Assembly: GCA_037576215.1 (NCBI GenBank)
Contig: JBANDB010000011.1
Span: forward strand, 310,001 to 374,000
Direction of reading: 5' to 3'
DNA: 64,000 nt
Source of the DNA: Armillaria gallica
Taxonomy: Eukaryota; Basidiomycota; Agaricomycetes; Agaricales; Physalacriaceae
Program-made: the position numbers and the translations under genes
Shown here: piece after piece, positions 22,401 to 33,299 of the stretch
Layout: each line of letters opens with the position of its first letter
How positions within the stretch are numbered: the first letter of the stretch is position 1
The notes under the pieces: generated by a model
What the model was told of the DNA's origin: nothing
Databases searched by the model: none
The model's input: the letters and a program-made list of their open reading frames with translations, nothing else

Positions 22401-24110
22401 ACATGGATTGCAATTGGTCATCAGGGCGACAGCTACATGTAAGGTGTTATATGATCTTACAATAAGGGTCGTCATCCTTATTTCAGATTATGATATATGT
22501 ACCGTCTTACGAGCAGATTATATTGTATCAGAAGAATTAAGTTGAAGTTGCGATATATGCATAAGTATCTCTCTTGACTCCTAAGTCATTGTATGGTTTG
22601 AATAAGCATCTCACACCCATTAGCATCCTCAAGGAATGGATAGGCGGAAGTCATAATTGATATACATTATTGGTCCACCCGTGTTATACTGCACTTATGT
22701 CCTAGAAGGCTACTCAAAGGCGCAACGGCACTGGCACATCTTCCTGAAGATTTTGTTGACCAGAGCTTGATACTCGATTGACACTGCCGGGACATACTGA
22801 ACTAAGCTCTTCGTGACTCCTGTAGCTGACATGCTCGTAAAAGCCATGGTTATCGTTCCCAGAGGACAAAAGTGTATCCCAGAGAGAGGAAGTCGGACTT
22901 GAGATAGATTCGAAGCTCGAGTTTCATGCGGAGCGGCCCGAAACGGTGAAAGCACGCAATCCGCAATCGATCACTCACGTGTTTGTTTGTTGATATTGAC
23001 TCGGGTCCGTTCACAGTTTTCCGTCTCTTCCCATCATTCCCTCGTCGCTGTCATTGACGAACCCTTCCACATTCTCCCTGTCAGGACCCTAGAGCGACCC
23101 GAATTGCCTTCAAAGTGAACCGTATCTGAGAGCCATAACGTACGACGAGGACGAGCAGACCGAGTCGACTCCCGAGTCAACGCTTGCTAGGATTCAGCAA
23201 CAAGGATCTTTTATGACACTACTAAACTGAGGCTGCTGGCTATGGATGCTCTGATACTTGACTGGGCTTGACTGGCTGCTGGCCTTCGCTATTTTATCTT
23301 GTACTGACTGACTCTGTAGCTTTTTCTTATAATCTTTTTGGGATGTCGGGTACGTGCTTTCGTTTTTGTCGCCCGTTACTGTTGCTGAGCATACATCATG
23401 TAGGTGACGAACGACGAGATGTGTTATCTCTGGCACGAAGTGCGTCAATGCTTCTAGGTAATCTTTGGGTCTGCTCCCAAGGTAGGCGGACGCGATTCGG
23501 TGTTTATGTAGAACAAGTACTGTACAGTTTGCCTAGATAGACAATATATTGGTTAACATACTCTTTCGACGCCTGAATGGTCTGTAATATGCAAGGAAAT
23601 ACGGAATGCTTCTGTTTATTGATGGAGTCTTATAAGCTATTATCATGTTAAGTAATCCCTGTAATCCATGTAAGGATGCTAATAAATTATACGGATTATC
23701 AAAGTGGACATGGCCCCATAATCTAATATAAGGCAATGTACCGATCACTAGACATTGTACCGATGATATTCGGATGTAAACCCTTACACGTTTTTCCCGG
23801 ATTTAGCGATGTCCTCTTGCAGTGAATTGTCGTCGTCATCGGTGGTGGTAGTGGTTCGCCAGGGTGTCTCAAAATATTTCGATGTTACTGCTGCGTCCTC
23901 TTGGAGAGAATGGAGGTCGGCGTCTGTGTAGGTAGTGGTGGTTGATCATCAAGACACGCGACGCCAATATCAAATTTCTACCCATTTTCAGATTTCGGTC
24001 TTTCGGACCGATTTTCCACGTGGGACTTATGCGGGCGTGTATGGACCCCAGCGACGATGCGTCCTAATAATTCATCCTTACGCAACCGACATTTCTCCCA
24101 TCTTGAGCGA
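19475..24110 (-). pseudogene. Partner-family gene, copy A (unidentified, multi-exon)
   Basis: Not recognised. On the minus strand the exon-like blocks run, 5' to 3': an N-terminal Asp/Pro/Thr block near 23.9-24.0 kb (KFDIGVACLDDQPPLPT, with a Trp-to-stop change just before it); HDNLDIVPG ending in a splice donor at about 22.1 kb; EALSPNIAIVSSSRVVEWQF at 21.7 kb; PYVRNMRESGNDEMLMV at 20.8 kb; LPDEELPDSVMSFIQS at 20.55 kb; EESPFLLFVEDSPATASLKS then ELHIIPQAFILDFWD at 20.1-20.2 kb; and an open C-terminal exon at 19,475-19,942 (HILLSLMILIFGVTGDF, a likely helix; DWPDTVLSIFGGVSGISMLV). Each block recurs in copy C (45.6-49.6 kb) with amino-acid similarity, which supports real coding. Stops within conserved blocks show decay. 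The C-terminal hydrophobic stretches suggest membrane association. Confidence 0.6.
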
Positions 24111-24529
24111 GGGATTTATGGAATTTTTGTGATTTTGCCCCATTTGACTTCGATTTTAGGCACCCCTCCATTCTTTCTATCTTGAATATCGGCCCTATTT
24201 TATATTTCGCTGAATTTCCACGGTAACGTATGAGCTCACCTTTGTGCTCTCTTCCGCACTGAACCTACTCACCAAAGGTATACTTTATCTGGTGCATGTG
24301 CCATCGCCCTTTCTCCAAGGGAAATCGACGTTATCTGCCTCGCAAAAAGGACTTACTACTGGGACCAACCCGTTTCCTTCGTACTCAGGACCTTCGGGAT
24401 TTGGTGGCAATAAATAAGGTTTTCCTCAGTCCGCTCGGTACTCACAAGAGCTTTCTTGGTCAGTGGACTCAAGGGCACCTAACGAAATGATATATCAATA
24501 CACTGCTCCTACAGTCAACAGGTCGATAT

Positions 24530-26022
24530 ATCAACTGCATACGGGCAACACTATATAGGGCGTGCGAGTACTTTGTCGCTGAAAACTACGACCTCGCCAC
24601 TGCCTACGCTCAGTTGTGCCGCTATCCGTATAACTTCAATATCAACAGACACGTCACAGCACGCAAATCCGATGAGAAGCGTCGACAAGATTTGATCGAG
24701 CATAGAAAGATCAAGAATGCACCCCCTCGGCGTGTGTGGGATCTGCATGCGAATCGGGTCGTGCCATACGGGGTTGCCATTAAATTCCCATGGGCGATGT
24801 CGCATGCGTGGGTGGACGAGAAGGATGTCAAGAGAGTTATGACACCCATAAACGGATACAAATGGCCCGTGCCAATACCGAAGGATGCCGATCTCGATCT
24901 CATTAGGATCGAGGTGCTGAACCTCGGCGCGGAGTACGTCTGGTTAGATGTTCTGTGTTTGCGGCACGAGGGTCAGAGTGAGGATCCACGTGGTGTTACC
25001 AGCCAAGAGGAGTGGATCGTAGGGAGGCTCTTCGCAAGGAGGAGTGGAAAGTTGACGTGCCAACGATCGGATGCGTGTATCCGCTCTCCACTCATGTGGT
25101 GTGCTACTTGAGCGGGCTGGGTCTGCCGCTTAGTTTCAAAGCAGCCCGCAACTTTGAGGATGATCGGTGTTGGTTTAATCAGGCGTGGACGCTACAGGAG
25201 ATTAGCGATGATATGCTCATTGCTGGGAAGACCTGCGACAACGACAGCATGGTTGACAAACGATTCATGACAGAGGACACGCAACGGAGGATGGATGTCC
25301 AACTGGCGTCATTGCATCAGGATCGGGGGTTGACGCCATGCACAGAAGCCTCGATATTTGTGATCCTGTCGCAAGTGCAAAAACGAAAATCAACCGAGCC
25401 CGTGGACAAAATCACCGGACTGGTATGCCTCTTCAACTGTAAACATATCCCCATATATGACGCCAGCCAGTCCGAGGAAGATGCTTGGACAGAACTCATG
25501 AATGTCGCACCCGATTGGATTCGCGCACATTTGTTCTTCCTTTACCCTAAACCCGGGAACGGAACTGAATTTTGGCGACCATCGTGGCAACAGGTAATGG
25601 AGGAGACGCTTCCCAACCCGTAGCACCCTTTCGCAGCTCACCCTCCACGAGTTTGTCACAAAGAGAAAGATGTCGACTCATATCATAGCCCGCGTATTGA
25701 CAGATGCACCGTGCGGGGATTAGCCGACGCATCACAGAACTCCGGTCATGGAGAGCTAAACATTAAAAATGACCGGGTGGAGCGTACTGTAAAGATCGTC
25801 GCTAATCATACATACCCTATAGATGATGGCCAGTATACACTCATAGGTGCACAGAATCCTCTTGCTGACTCTTTTCCGGTAATTATCTGGGTCATTGGGA
25901 AAACAGAGGAGCCTAAGGAGAGGTTTAAGAAAGTCTCGATGGTGAGGATGGCAGATGCTCAAGATGCGGAGAGGCTTGAGAGGCTTCGCGTCTACAGGAG
26001 AACTGAAACTTTTCTTCTTTGA
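24530..26022 (+). pseudogene. HET-domain gene, copy 1 (5' truncated, frameshifted)
   Basis: HET (PF06985) proteins trigger incompatibility cell death in fungi. The frame from about 24,530 gives ACEYFVAENYDLATAYAQL, PPRRVWDLHANRVVPY, AMSHAWVDEKD and VWLDVLCLRHEGQ. The frame changes near 25,010 and continues RKEEWKVDVPTIG, VVCYLSGLG, RCWFNQAWTLQEI, to a TAG at 25,621. The same frame then goes on to a C-terminal domain (LIGAQNPLADSF, VIGKTEEPKERFKKVSMVRM) ending at 26,022. SHAW, WLDVLCL, YLSGLG and RCWF.AWTLQE correspond in order to the family motifs (SYVWG, WIDAICINQ, VWLG, W..RAWTLQE). The repeated N-terminal module of the other HET genes here is missing. One frameshift and one nonsense codon make it a pseudogene. 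It is the counterpart of 49.7-51.5 kb. Confidence 0.9.
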
Positions 26023-26115
26023 CTTGTTTGATTAGCTTGACCCAAGTCTAATGCCCATACCGTGACATTGTGTATAATAACCAAATTTCGGGATCATTTA
26101 GACTTCCTGTCTTTA

Positions 26116-26820
26116 TTACTGTTCGAATGCTACTGGAAACCGAAGAAAAATGTAAAAGATCAACACGTAGATGCACTACATCTGATCTCTTGCACGTATC
26201 TATAATGTACGGGTGAGTAACCGGTGCATCCGTCAAGCCGTTAATGTGGCTAACATCATTAAAGGGTATGAGGCCTCCGTATGCAAGTGCCTATGCAGTA
26301 TGCAAACGTCATATACAGCCCATTTGTACGAAGAAACGCAACATACTTGAACAACATGTCCAAAGACGCTCTCAATTCTGAGCTGAGGAAAGCATCCGCA
26401 GACGAGATCATGACCCTTTGATTTCATACCGAAACACTTCAAAGGATTCAGATAAAGATAACATTTTACAGGGGAAGATGTACTAACAGAAAGTATGAGC
26501 GAGGTTCTACCATCCTTCGCAATGGATCGGGGACATCAGGCTCATTGATGAGGAAAGTGTCCATTAATAGATGTACGAAAATGACCGCCGACGATTACTG
26601 TAGCACCATCTAGCGCAACAATATAATGCCGGCCTGCACACAAACACATTCCTCCATACCCAACGAGATTTCCGGACGTTACACGCCCTCGATACTCCGT
26701 AAGGTTCTCGGAGTTCGGACAGCTCCATCACTACAAGCATCGCGCGCCACCTTCGCCTTCTCACTAACACCCGTCAGCAAATGAGCGCCACATCCCGCCC
26801 ATCCCTGACAGTGTCATCCA
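26116..26820. other. No gene recognised
   Basis: Only short open frames; no repeat partner was found in the window. Confidence 0.4.
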
Positions 26821-29190
26821 TCATACAAAAGCATACGCGCGCAAATCACGCCAACCGCTTCGTGGAAACACTTTGAGGGAGGGGTAAAGTCCCTCTCGAA
26901 ACTGACGATCGTGATGGTCAGCGATAACGAGGACGCATCTCCCAGCAGCACCGACAGTGAGCGCGAGGAGCTGCGCCACCTGGATTATCAAGCATAACCA
27001 AGCAAGCGGGTGATAGGCAGGAGGAGAATGTCGTCCATGTGCGAATACGGTGGGCGTTGGGTAACGGGGCGCAATATGCTGATCCTTGATGACCAATAAA
27101 TGCAGAGAAGTCGAAGATGATGGCTTCGCCAGGGAAGATATCCAACTCGCGAGAGGTTTCCCAGGTAAAGATGCCGATGGTCAAGTTTTGAAGGACAACA
27201 CCTTTGAGAGTGGTCGTCGAAATGGAGAACAGGTGCCGACTCTTCGATGGGTTGCCCCACAGGCGGACCGTATGTTACGTCACGCAGAATGGTCGTCAAT
27301 CGATCTTGAAGAAGCATAATCTTCTGCGCGTCTGGTCCGATGATTTGTGATCAACTGGTAACTACAGTGAACAAGATGATGGTGGAAGAGGCGACTCTAA
27401 GAGAGATAAAGGCGGGTGGGACGACAGTGGCTCTCCAACAGCCAGACACGAAATGAACCAAGTCGTCCGCCGCGGAACTTCGTTCATCGCAGAGGGTGCT
27501 TCTTCGTTTGACTCTCCGTCCATCCTTCGGCTAGGAGAGAAAGGCGTGAAGGTCGGCCGATGGCTCCAGTCACATCATACCACGCTTGCAGGCTATATCC
27601 GAGGACGAATCCAATGCTCTAGACAGCGTTGATCACGCTGCCATTTGAGACGAAGCAGCCCGCGCCGCCCGCGTACTCGGCACCAATCCAACTCTGGCGG
27701 ATATCAGGTTGTGCGGAGTTCTTATCAACAGCAGCTACTGTGGTCCGATCCTGGAAGAACCATCAGGCTTTGAAAGAAGGAAGAAGAGGATGGTGAACGT
27801 ACTAGTAAATCTCAGCCTTGAAACGGAGAATTATGAATCCCACAACTTTTGCTCATCGTAGGGTGTACCATCTGCGAGATCGAATCTGTCACAGAGCAGT
27901 CAGAGGCGACAAGTCAAGGAGGGAAAGCAGACGTACATCATGATTCCATGCAAGACTCCGTCGGTTGAAAAGGACAGGCAAGACAGCAATGAATCACAAT
28001 GTCTTTTCTTCTACTTTTCCCCAGACCAGGTTTTTGCTATCAATGTCCGCGAAGATGAGCATCTGAGTCGGGAGTGCTGGCGATACTACTGGTCCGAGTG
28101 GGGGCCAATGTTGCTATGCACCCAGGAAGAACGCCACATGGACTACCGTGTGCCATGATTCGCTGGAAGCAGTACCGGAGCACTGGCTGACAGTTATGAT
28201 GAGAGTCAAGATACGGGGTAGAATACTACTCACAGTCACTTTTTGCAACAGTTATCATCCCGCCTTACCGAGTCTCGCCTTCCGTCACTCTGACTTGGCA
28301 CACGGTACTACATCCAGGTCAAGAGCGTCTAGACAACATTATATTAAAGAACATACCGGCGCTCTAATGCCTAATTTAGACCACGAACCCGAAAGTGACA
28401 CAGAACGTTCATTGTACCGCGAAAAAGGCGGTCGTCGCTACCGTGGGACATGTCTTTACAACACCTCGAAATTTCCATGGGACGGTGTCTCGGAGTTGGG
28501 AAATGCAGAATCATCGAGGGTACATCACGACCTAGTAGATTTTCAGATCATTGAATAGAATTGAGGGCAAGTTACACACCATGGCCATCGGTACCTCTGG
28601 GACCTCAATCATCCCAGGTTCCCCAAATAGTCATCGCAAAATCCTTGGTTCGGTGTTTCGGTGCCTACGCAAGAGACTCAAATGGCCTAAAACGTACATT
28701 GATAAGAGTGGGCCTGGAAATAGAGTAAGCGTGCCCACTTGCATTACGACAATCTGCGGATAGCCAAAGCGAGAAATTGATGACAAAACAGACGCTATAT
28801 AGAGTTCAAAAATGTCCGTGAAAGGGTAAGAAAATCTACGTACCAGGTTCAATGCCTAGAAAGCTGTCGTAGGGAACCTCAGGCCGAAGAGCAGGTTAAT
28901 GGGCCAGACACTATGCTGCTGCTGTAGTATCGTCTTGAAAGGAGGGGTCGTTGTCGCGTCTCGGTCGTGGTCGTGGTCGTCCGTCGTGATAAAAAAGAGC
29001 AAGAGGACGCTTCGAATATCAAATTGTCATCCAATTTGGGATTCCGGGTCCTCGGGCCGTCTTTTCCGATGCTCGTTTCGCAATTTAGATGTTCCTACCT
29101 CGGAGATATATTCTCCGGTTTCTTTAAAGGTGCATCTGAGATGATGTGTACTCGTTTTTCCTTACTGTTGGTAAGCAGTTCGCTCTAACT
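26821..29190 (-). pseudogene. Partner-family gene, copy B (decayed)
   Basis: Minus-strand blocks match copies A and C. The N-terminal block RPEDPES then FDIRSVLL at 28.92-29.08 kb has a Trp-to-TGA change before FDIR. A block at 27.1-27.25 kb reads TLKGVVLQNLTIGIFTWETS then ELDIFPGEAIIFDFSAFIG, aligning with TLKSILLHSSTIATIRWQYS then ELHIIPDQAFILDFAVSVG of copy C. A hydrophobic C-terminal part (QVAQLLALTVGAAGRCVLVI) lies at 26.9-27.0 kb. Several intermediate blocks, including the RNMRESG block, were not found, so the gene is internally deleted or strongly diverged. It lies between HET copy 1 and the minus-strand HET gene at 30.5 kb. Confidence 0.5.
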
Positions 29191-30047
29191 AGTTCAATGT
29201 GATTCTCCGTTACATCCTGTCTTTGACCAATGCCACCAAGCTCTTTCTACCGTCCGCATCGATTGTTGAGAATATGCCGGCGCTCGCCAGTAGCCATTCT
29301 ATTGGTCGGACAATCCTCATTGTCATCACAAGTGTATCTCTGTGACCAGTTCATAGATTTGCGGAACCGATACAAGTGCCAAGACATTGTTTGAATAGCC
29401 ATTGCCGCTCGCTGTTACATCACTGAGTTACCAGTACACCACGGCCACGGAATGCTGTTGATATAGTAAGTCGCTTCACTTTTCTCAATGACTTTTCCAT
29501 CACTCCTCGCAGACTCGAGGGTATGCGGTCGATTTGTTATATCTTTCCTGCTAACATTTCACTTCTTCATTCTCACCTATTCAACTTGCCCAACGACTGT
29601 AGTTCCATTCTAATCCCCACACCTACGACACCTCCTCATCGTGAACTCGATCTTGTCCCTCTTTCTTCGCTTTCTATCTATTTCAGGTACTATTCTCTTG
29701 CACAACACACCACGGTTCAAATCTATTCACTTATCAAGCCCGGTAAGCGCCGTAGACAATGGCACAACAAACTTCAATCGAGGTATGCGAGGCGCTTATG
29801 GAATATTGGAGAAGCTCGACGCACCAGTTTGCATATTAGTAAATCTTCTATACAGGCCATGCGGGCACTTTGTTCCTTATTACTATTAGTCTCGAAGCCG
29901 TACCAGACTTGAATTGTTCATATTGGCGAGGTGATACCCTATGTTACATGTATCGTTGGTTTTGCACCTGGCGCTTACACCGCTAGGAAGCAAAGCGAAA
30001 ATAACTTCGATACATGTAGCTAATCCAAGAACAATGGGAAGTCATAA
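29191..30047. other. No clear gene
   Basis: A short plus-strand frame starts at 29,761 (MAQQTSIEVCEALMEYWRSS) and stops after 27 codons. The bases around it weakly resemble 41.18-41.25 kb, so it may be a decayed first exon. Nothing else was seen. Confidence 0.25.
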
Positions 30048-30049
30048 TA

Positions 30050-30362
30050 GGGGGGGTCAAAATTGAAAATTATGCCTCGATTATGAGAACGATTATGAAA
30101 ACGATTATGGGTCCGCTGTTTGAGCCGGAGACGCCGTCGAAATGCTTCTTCGAAGCCCGCGGTGACGTCGCTTCCCCAAATGAGGCGGGAGGCATAATCA
30201 TCGAAGCCATAATCGTCCCCATAATCGCTCATGATCGCATAACCTCCTCCGGAGGAGGTTCTACGATTACGGCGGATGGCGATTATTCCCACGATTATGG
30301 ACTTATAATCGGTGTATAATCGTCTTCATAATCGCTCTCAAAATCCTAATTTTGACCCCCCC
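30050..30362. mobile_element. MITE with G-tract inverted ends and internal CGATTAT repeats
   Basis: Perfect 15-bp terminal inverted repeats (GGGGGGGTCAAAATT at 30,050 and its complement ending at 30,362), each flanked by TA (30,048-30,049 and 30,363-30,364; AAT is an alternative reading of the duplication). Inside the 313 bp there are about a dozen CGATTAT-type heptamers. Those on the left are mostly in one orientation and those on the right mostly the reverse, so the element can fold over most of its length. It ends 175 bp past the stop codon of the HET gene at 30.5 kb. No copy was found elsewhere in the window. Confidence 0.88.
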
Positions 30363-30537
30363 TAATGTAGTTCACTTGCCCTGAGCCTCACGAGACTATC
30401 TGATCCTTTGTGCATATGAATGACGTGGCAATATCTCTCTCCATCTAGCTTTGCCATTCCAAGGAACATATATTAAACATGTTTAAGTCAACAAAGAACA
30501 GTTTCAGACCATTCTGCAAATTCGAGGTCACATATCC

Positions 30538-32530
30538 TCATTCTTTCATTCTGTCCATCATGCTGAATACCGATAATTTCTCAAACTTCCCATCCTGTGT
30601 TCGCTGCCCGAGTACCCAGAAACGTAGGTGTTTATCATGATCGGGACCCCTGAAGTAGCGCATTTTACGTTCCCTGCTGCCCAGCAATGTATATGACCCA
30701 TCAGGTATTGGGTATCCATGATCAGCAATTATTTTGAATGTGTGAGCTGACCCAGCATGATCTGTTATGACAAGCTCTCCCTGTCGAGGCATTGAGTCAC
30801 TGTACAATGGGTGGGACAATCCCTGCACATAGCCTGAGTCAATACGACATCCAGTGAAGGAGTTGGCAGTAACACCTTCATCTTCTGTCTGATCTATTAT
30901 TAAGTACCCTTCCCTCAGAGACCTCCGATGTGATGGAAGGATTTGGGTGCTGACCTCAGTGACCTGCTTCCATGATGGTTGCCAACTTTTACTTCCATTC
31001 CCAGGTTCAGGGTAAAAGAAGAGCAAGGTGTTCTGAGAGTACCTCCACATCGCATTCACAAGCTCTGCCCAGGCTTCCTCTTCAGATTGCATCCCATCGT
31101 ATATTGGGAGATAGTTCAAGTCCAGAATGTATCCCAAGCCTGCAACTTTATCCAAAGGCTTTGTTGACACCCGTTTCTTCATTTCTGACAAAACATCAAA
31201 CACCAGTTGAGATTGCCGCATCTGCTGCAATGATGCCAATTGATTACGGAACCTCGATTGTATGTCCTCTGCGAGGATTCCATCACTGCCAATCCCCCCA
31301 CCAATAATTGTTGTCTCAGTAATCTCCTGTAGTGTCCATGCTCTCTTGAACCAACAACGGTCATCCTCAAAATAACCCGATTTGATGTGCAAAGGCCGAC
31401 CCAGCCCACAAAAGTAGCACACTACAGGTCGTCCCTGTGCATACACCCATCCAATCGTAGGTACATCGATCTTCCACTCCTCCACACGCAGATCCTCCCT
31501 AAGCCCATGCTCCTGTCTCAAACACAAAACATCCAACCACACATACACTGCTCCATGGTTCAGCATCTCAATCCGGATGAGATCTAAGTTTGCATCCTTC
31601 GGAATTGGTACAGGCCATTCATGTCTGTTGATGGGTGTCCACACATCTACAAGGTCCTTTTCATCCATCCAAGCATGTGATATCCCCCATGGAAAGCTGT
31701 GTACCGCCCAGTATGGCACCACCCGATTAGCATACAGATCCCAGATGCGCCGAGGGGGGACATGTCTGGTCTCGATCCTGTCATCGACAAGTGCATTCCG
31801 TTCTCTCTCTTGTGCCAATAGTGAAAGGGTTTCCATGGAGGCGATGGCAGAGAAGTCCTGAACCCACTGCCGACGCAAATGTGCATAGACCGTACCGAAG
31901 TCAGCATTCTGTGCCATGTAGGATAAGAGTACTGAGCTGACAGGCGCCGTCAGCTTGTACGATGTGCCAAGTACTGCGTTGAGTGTCTCGAACACTACAT
32001 TGATACCAAGGTCGGCACAGGAAATATCTGCCATAGCGGATGATATGACGAGCTTATTGCCGGAGTAGAAACGTTGCTTCAGTACCGGAATGCTGGATTC
32101 TGGTTGGCCGCTCTCAGGGAACGCGAAGAGTATGCCCGCGAAGAGTATGCCTACTTGCAGGCGACCTGCCTGGTTTGTCTGAAATGTGTTATTCAATATC
32201 CTCCTTGGCAGGCTTTAAAGTGCGTACCTGTTCTTCCTCGAGATTGCGTGACATGTCACTGACAGGTGTCGCGATGATGGAGAGAACATCCTCTGGTAGA
32301 TGGTATCCCTGTTTTGTCTGAAATCCATTATTGCTTACCCTCCTTGGCAAGCTTAAAAGTGCGTACATGGTCTTGCGCGTCGCATGCATACATATCGTGT
32401 TTGCTTTTGCCAAACCGTCTCTTCCAGTACCTGACGAATGCTTTTCCTGATCATAAATAGTACAATGAGGATGCCATGATATGGAAAGCAAGACACGGTT
32501 GCGCACCGAAACCCATAGCTGATGTGGATA
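30538..32530 (-). CDS. HET-domain gene with intact core and repeated N-terminal exon units
   Basis: The last exon (30,538-32,178) is open for about 546 codons. Within it are a repeat-like N-terminal unit (QPESSIPVLKQRFYSGNKLV, ADISCADLGINVV), NADFGTVYAHLRRQW, then the HET core: PPRRIWDLYANRVVPY, GISHAWMDE, VWLDVLCLRQ, VVCYFCGLGRP, RCWFKRAWTLQEI, and a C-terminal domain (YPIPDGSYTLLGS, VLGQRTQDGKFEKLSVFSMM). An internal Met at about 32,196 would begin inside the intron, so the true start lies upstream. Introns at 32,179-32,227 and 32,318-32,366, both 49 nt (GTACGC...TTTCAG), bracket a 30-codon exon ending DMSRNLEEEQ. A preceding exon at 32,367-32,446 reads GKAFVRYWKRRFGKSKHDMY. Another intron (32,447-32,506) follows AMGF. 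This is the HET copy most likely to be functional. Role in allorecognition is inferred from the family. Confidence 0.88.
32179..32227 (-). other. 49-nt intron of the 30.5 kb HET gene
   Basis: On the minus strand it begins GTACGCACTTTAAAGCC and ends ACATTTCAG. It joins ...LEEEQ to TNQAGRLQ in phase 0. The intron at 32,318-32,366 has the same length and nearly the same sequence, as do those at 37.8 and 38.1 kb. Confidence 0.8.
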
Positions 32531-32903
32531 CGAAGCTGCGGTTATCAAGACGCTGTGTTGACGATGTGATGGAAGCGCACAGGAAACCTCACCATCACGG
32601 AGTGCTGTTGGGGCTTTCCGCCATCAGCCGCGTTGCGACAGTATAGACGCCCCAAAGGTTGTACTTGTGGAATATTGATGAGCCTGTGGCTGTGCGAGCT
32701 GGCGCAATGCCCAGTGAGCCCGTGTTTTGCTGAGTAAAGGTTTACTAAGAGAAAGAAAGTACTAGAAGATACAGAATGGTATTTAAGTAGCTAGATTTCG
32801 TAGTTTACTGTACTCGTTTGCCTCCCAAGCAAACATGGATTGTCGTTCCTAATTCGCTAGGCAAACGTGCCTGATCACATGGTGCGCGTGTTATCCAGCA
32901 GTA
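32531..32903. other. Upstream region shared by two HET genes
   Basis: This resembles 38,300-38,460 (shared words such as CGCGTTGCG and GCACTCCGTGAT on the minus strand). It may contain the first exon or the promoter of the HET gene: the minus strand reads KAPTALRD here and FNNARALRD at 38.35 kb before a possible splice donor. The true start codon could not be fixed. Confidence 0.4.
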
Positions 32904-33072
32904 CTGTACTATTTCGACTGTAGCTTCATGGGGAGAGGTTCATTCACCGAGAAATGATGTAAAGTTACTATATTTAGGATCTCCGGACCCGAAAATTTAC
33001 CACTTTAAGCGCATACTGCCTCTGTGGAGCGCCTGTTACGCGTTATGTGAATTAACGGTCGAAATAGTACAG
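32904..33072. mobile_element. MITE with TA target duplication, family 1, copy b
   Basis: Terminal inverted repeats CTGTACTATTTCGAC and GTCGAAATAGTACAG (15 bp, perfect) are flanked by TA at 32,902-32,903 and 33,073-33,074. Length 169 bp, no coding capacity. The first 13 bp equal those of the 13.8 kb copy. It lies upstream of the minus-strand HET gene, so it could affect that promoter. Confidence 0.86.
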
Positions 33073-33299
33073 TATAAGCACGTGTCTAATCTACTTCAGC
33101 TCACACTCACAACAACCAACCCAACAGGCATCTAGAGGAAACCACATTCTTCAACAATCACAAATTATAAAGCAAAATTAGGAACACCTAATTTTTTCGT
33201 CAAGATCGTTGGAATCTAACATCAGAGATTGTCCGTCCGGTCGGCCCGGTCATAACGTGATAAATAGGGCAGAGCGCCTCAAGAATTCCAGAATGATCA

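Larger units (their letters stand above)
19309..26115 (+). repeat. Segmental duplication, copy 1, right part
   Basis: Collinear with about 45,592-51,600. The first matching words are TTGCAACGTTGAACTCCCAG here against TTGCAACGTTCAACTCCCAG there. It carries the partner-family gene (minus) and then the HET gene (plus). Similarity continues about 100 bp past the HET stop codon (GACATTGTGTATAATAACCA against GACATTGTGTATGATCACCA) and then fades. Confidence 0.88.

Noticed and set aside
30020..30319. Open frames of 78-90 codons on both strands
   Set aside because: They are by-products of the CGATTAT repeats inside the MITE at 30,050-30,362.
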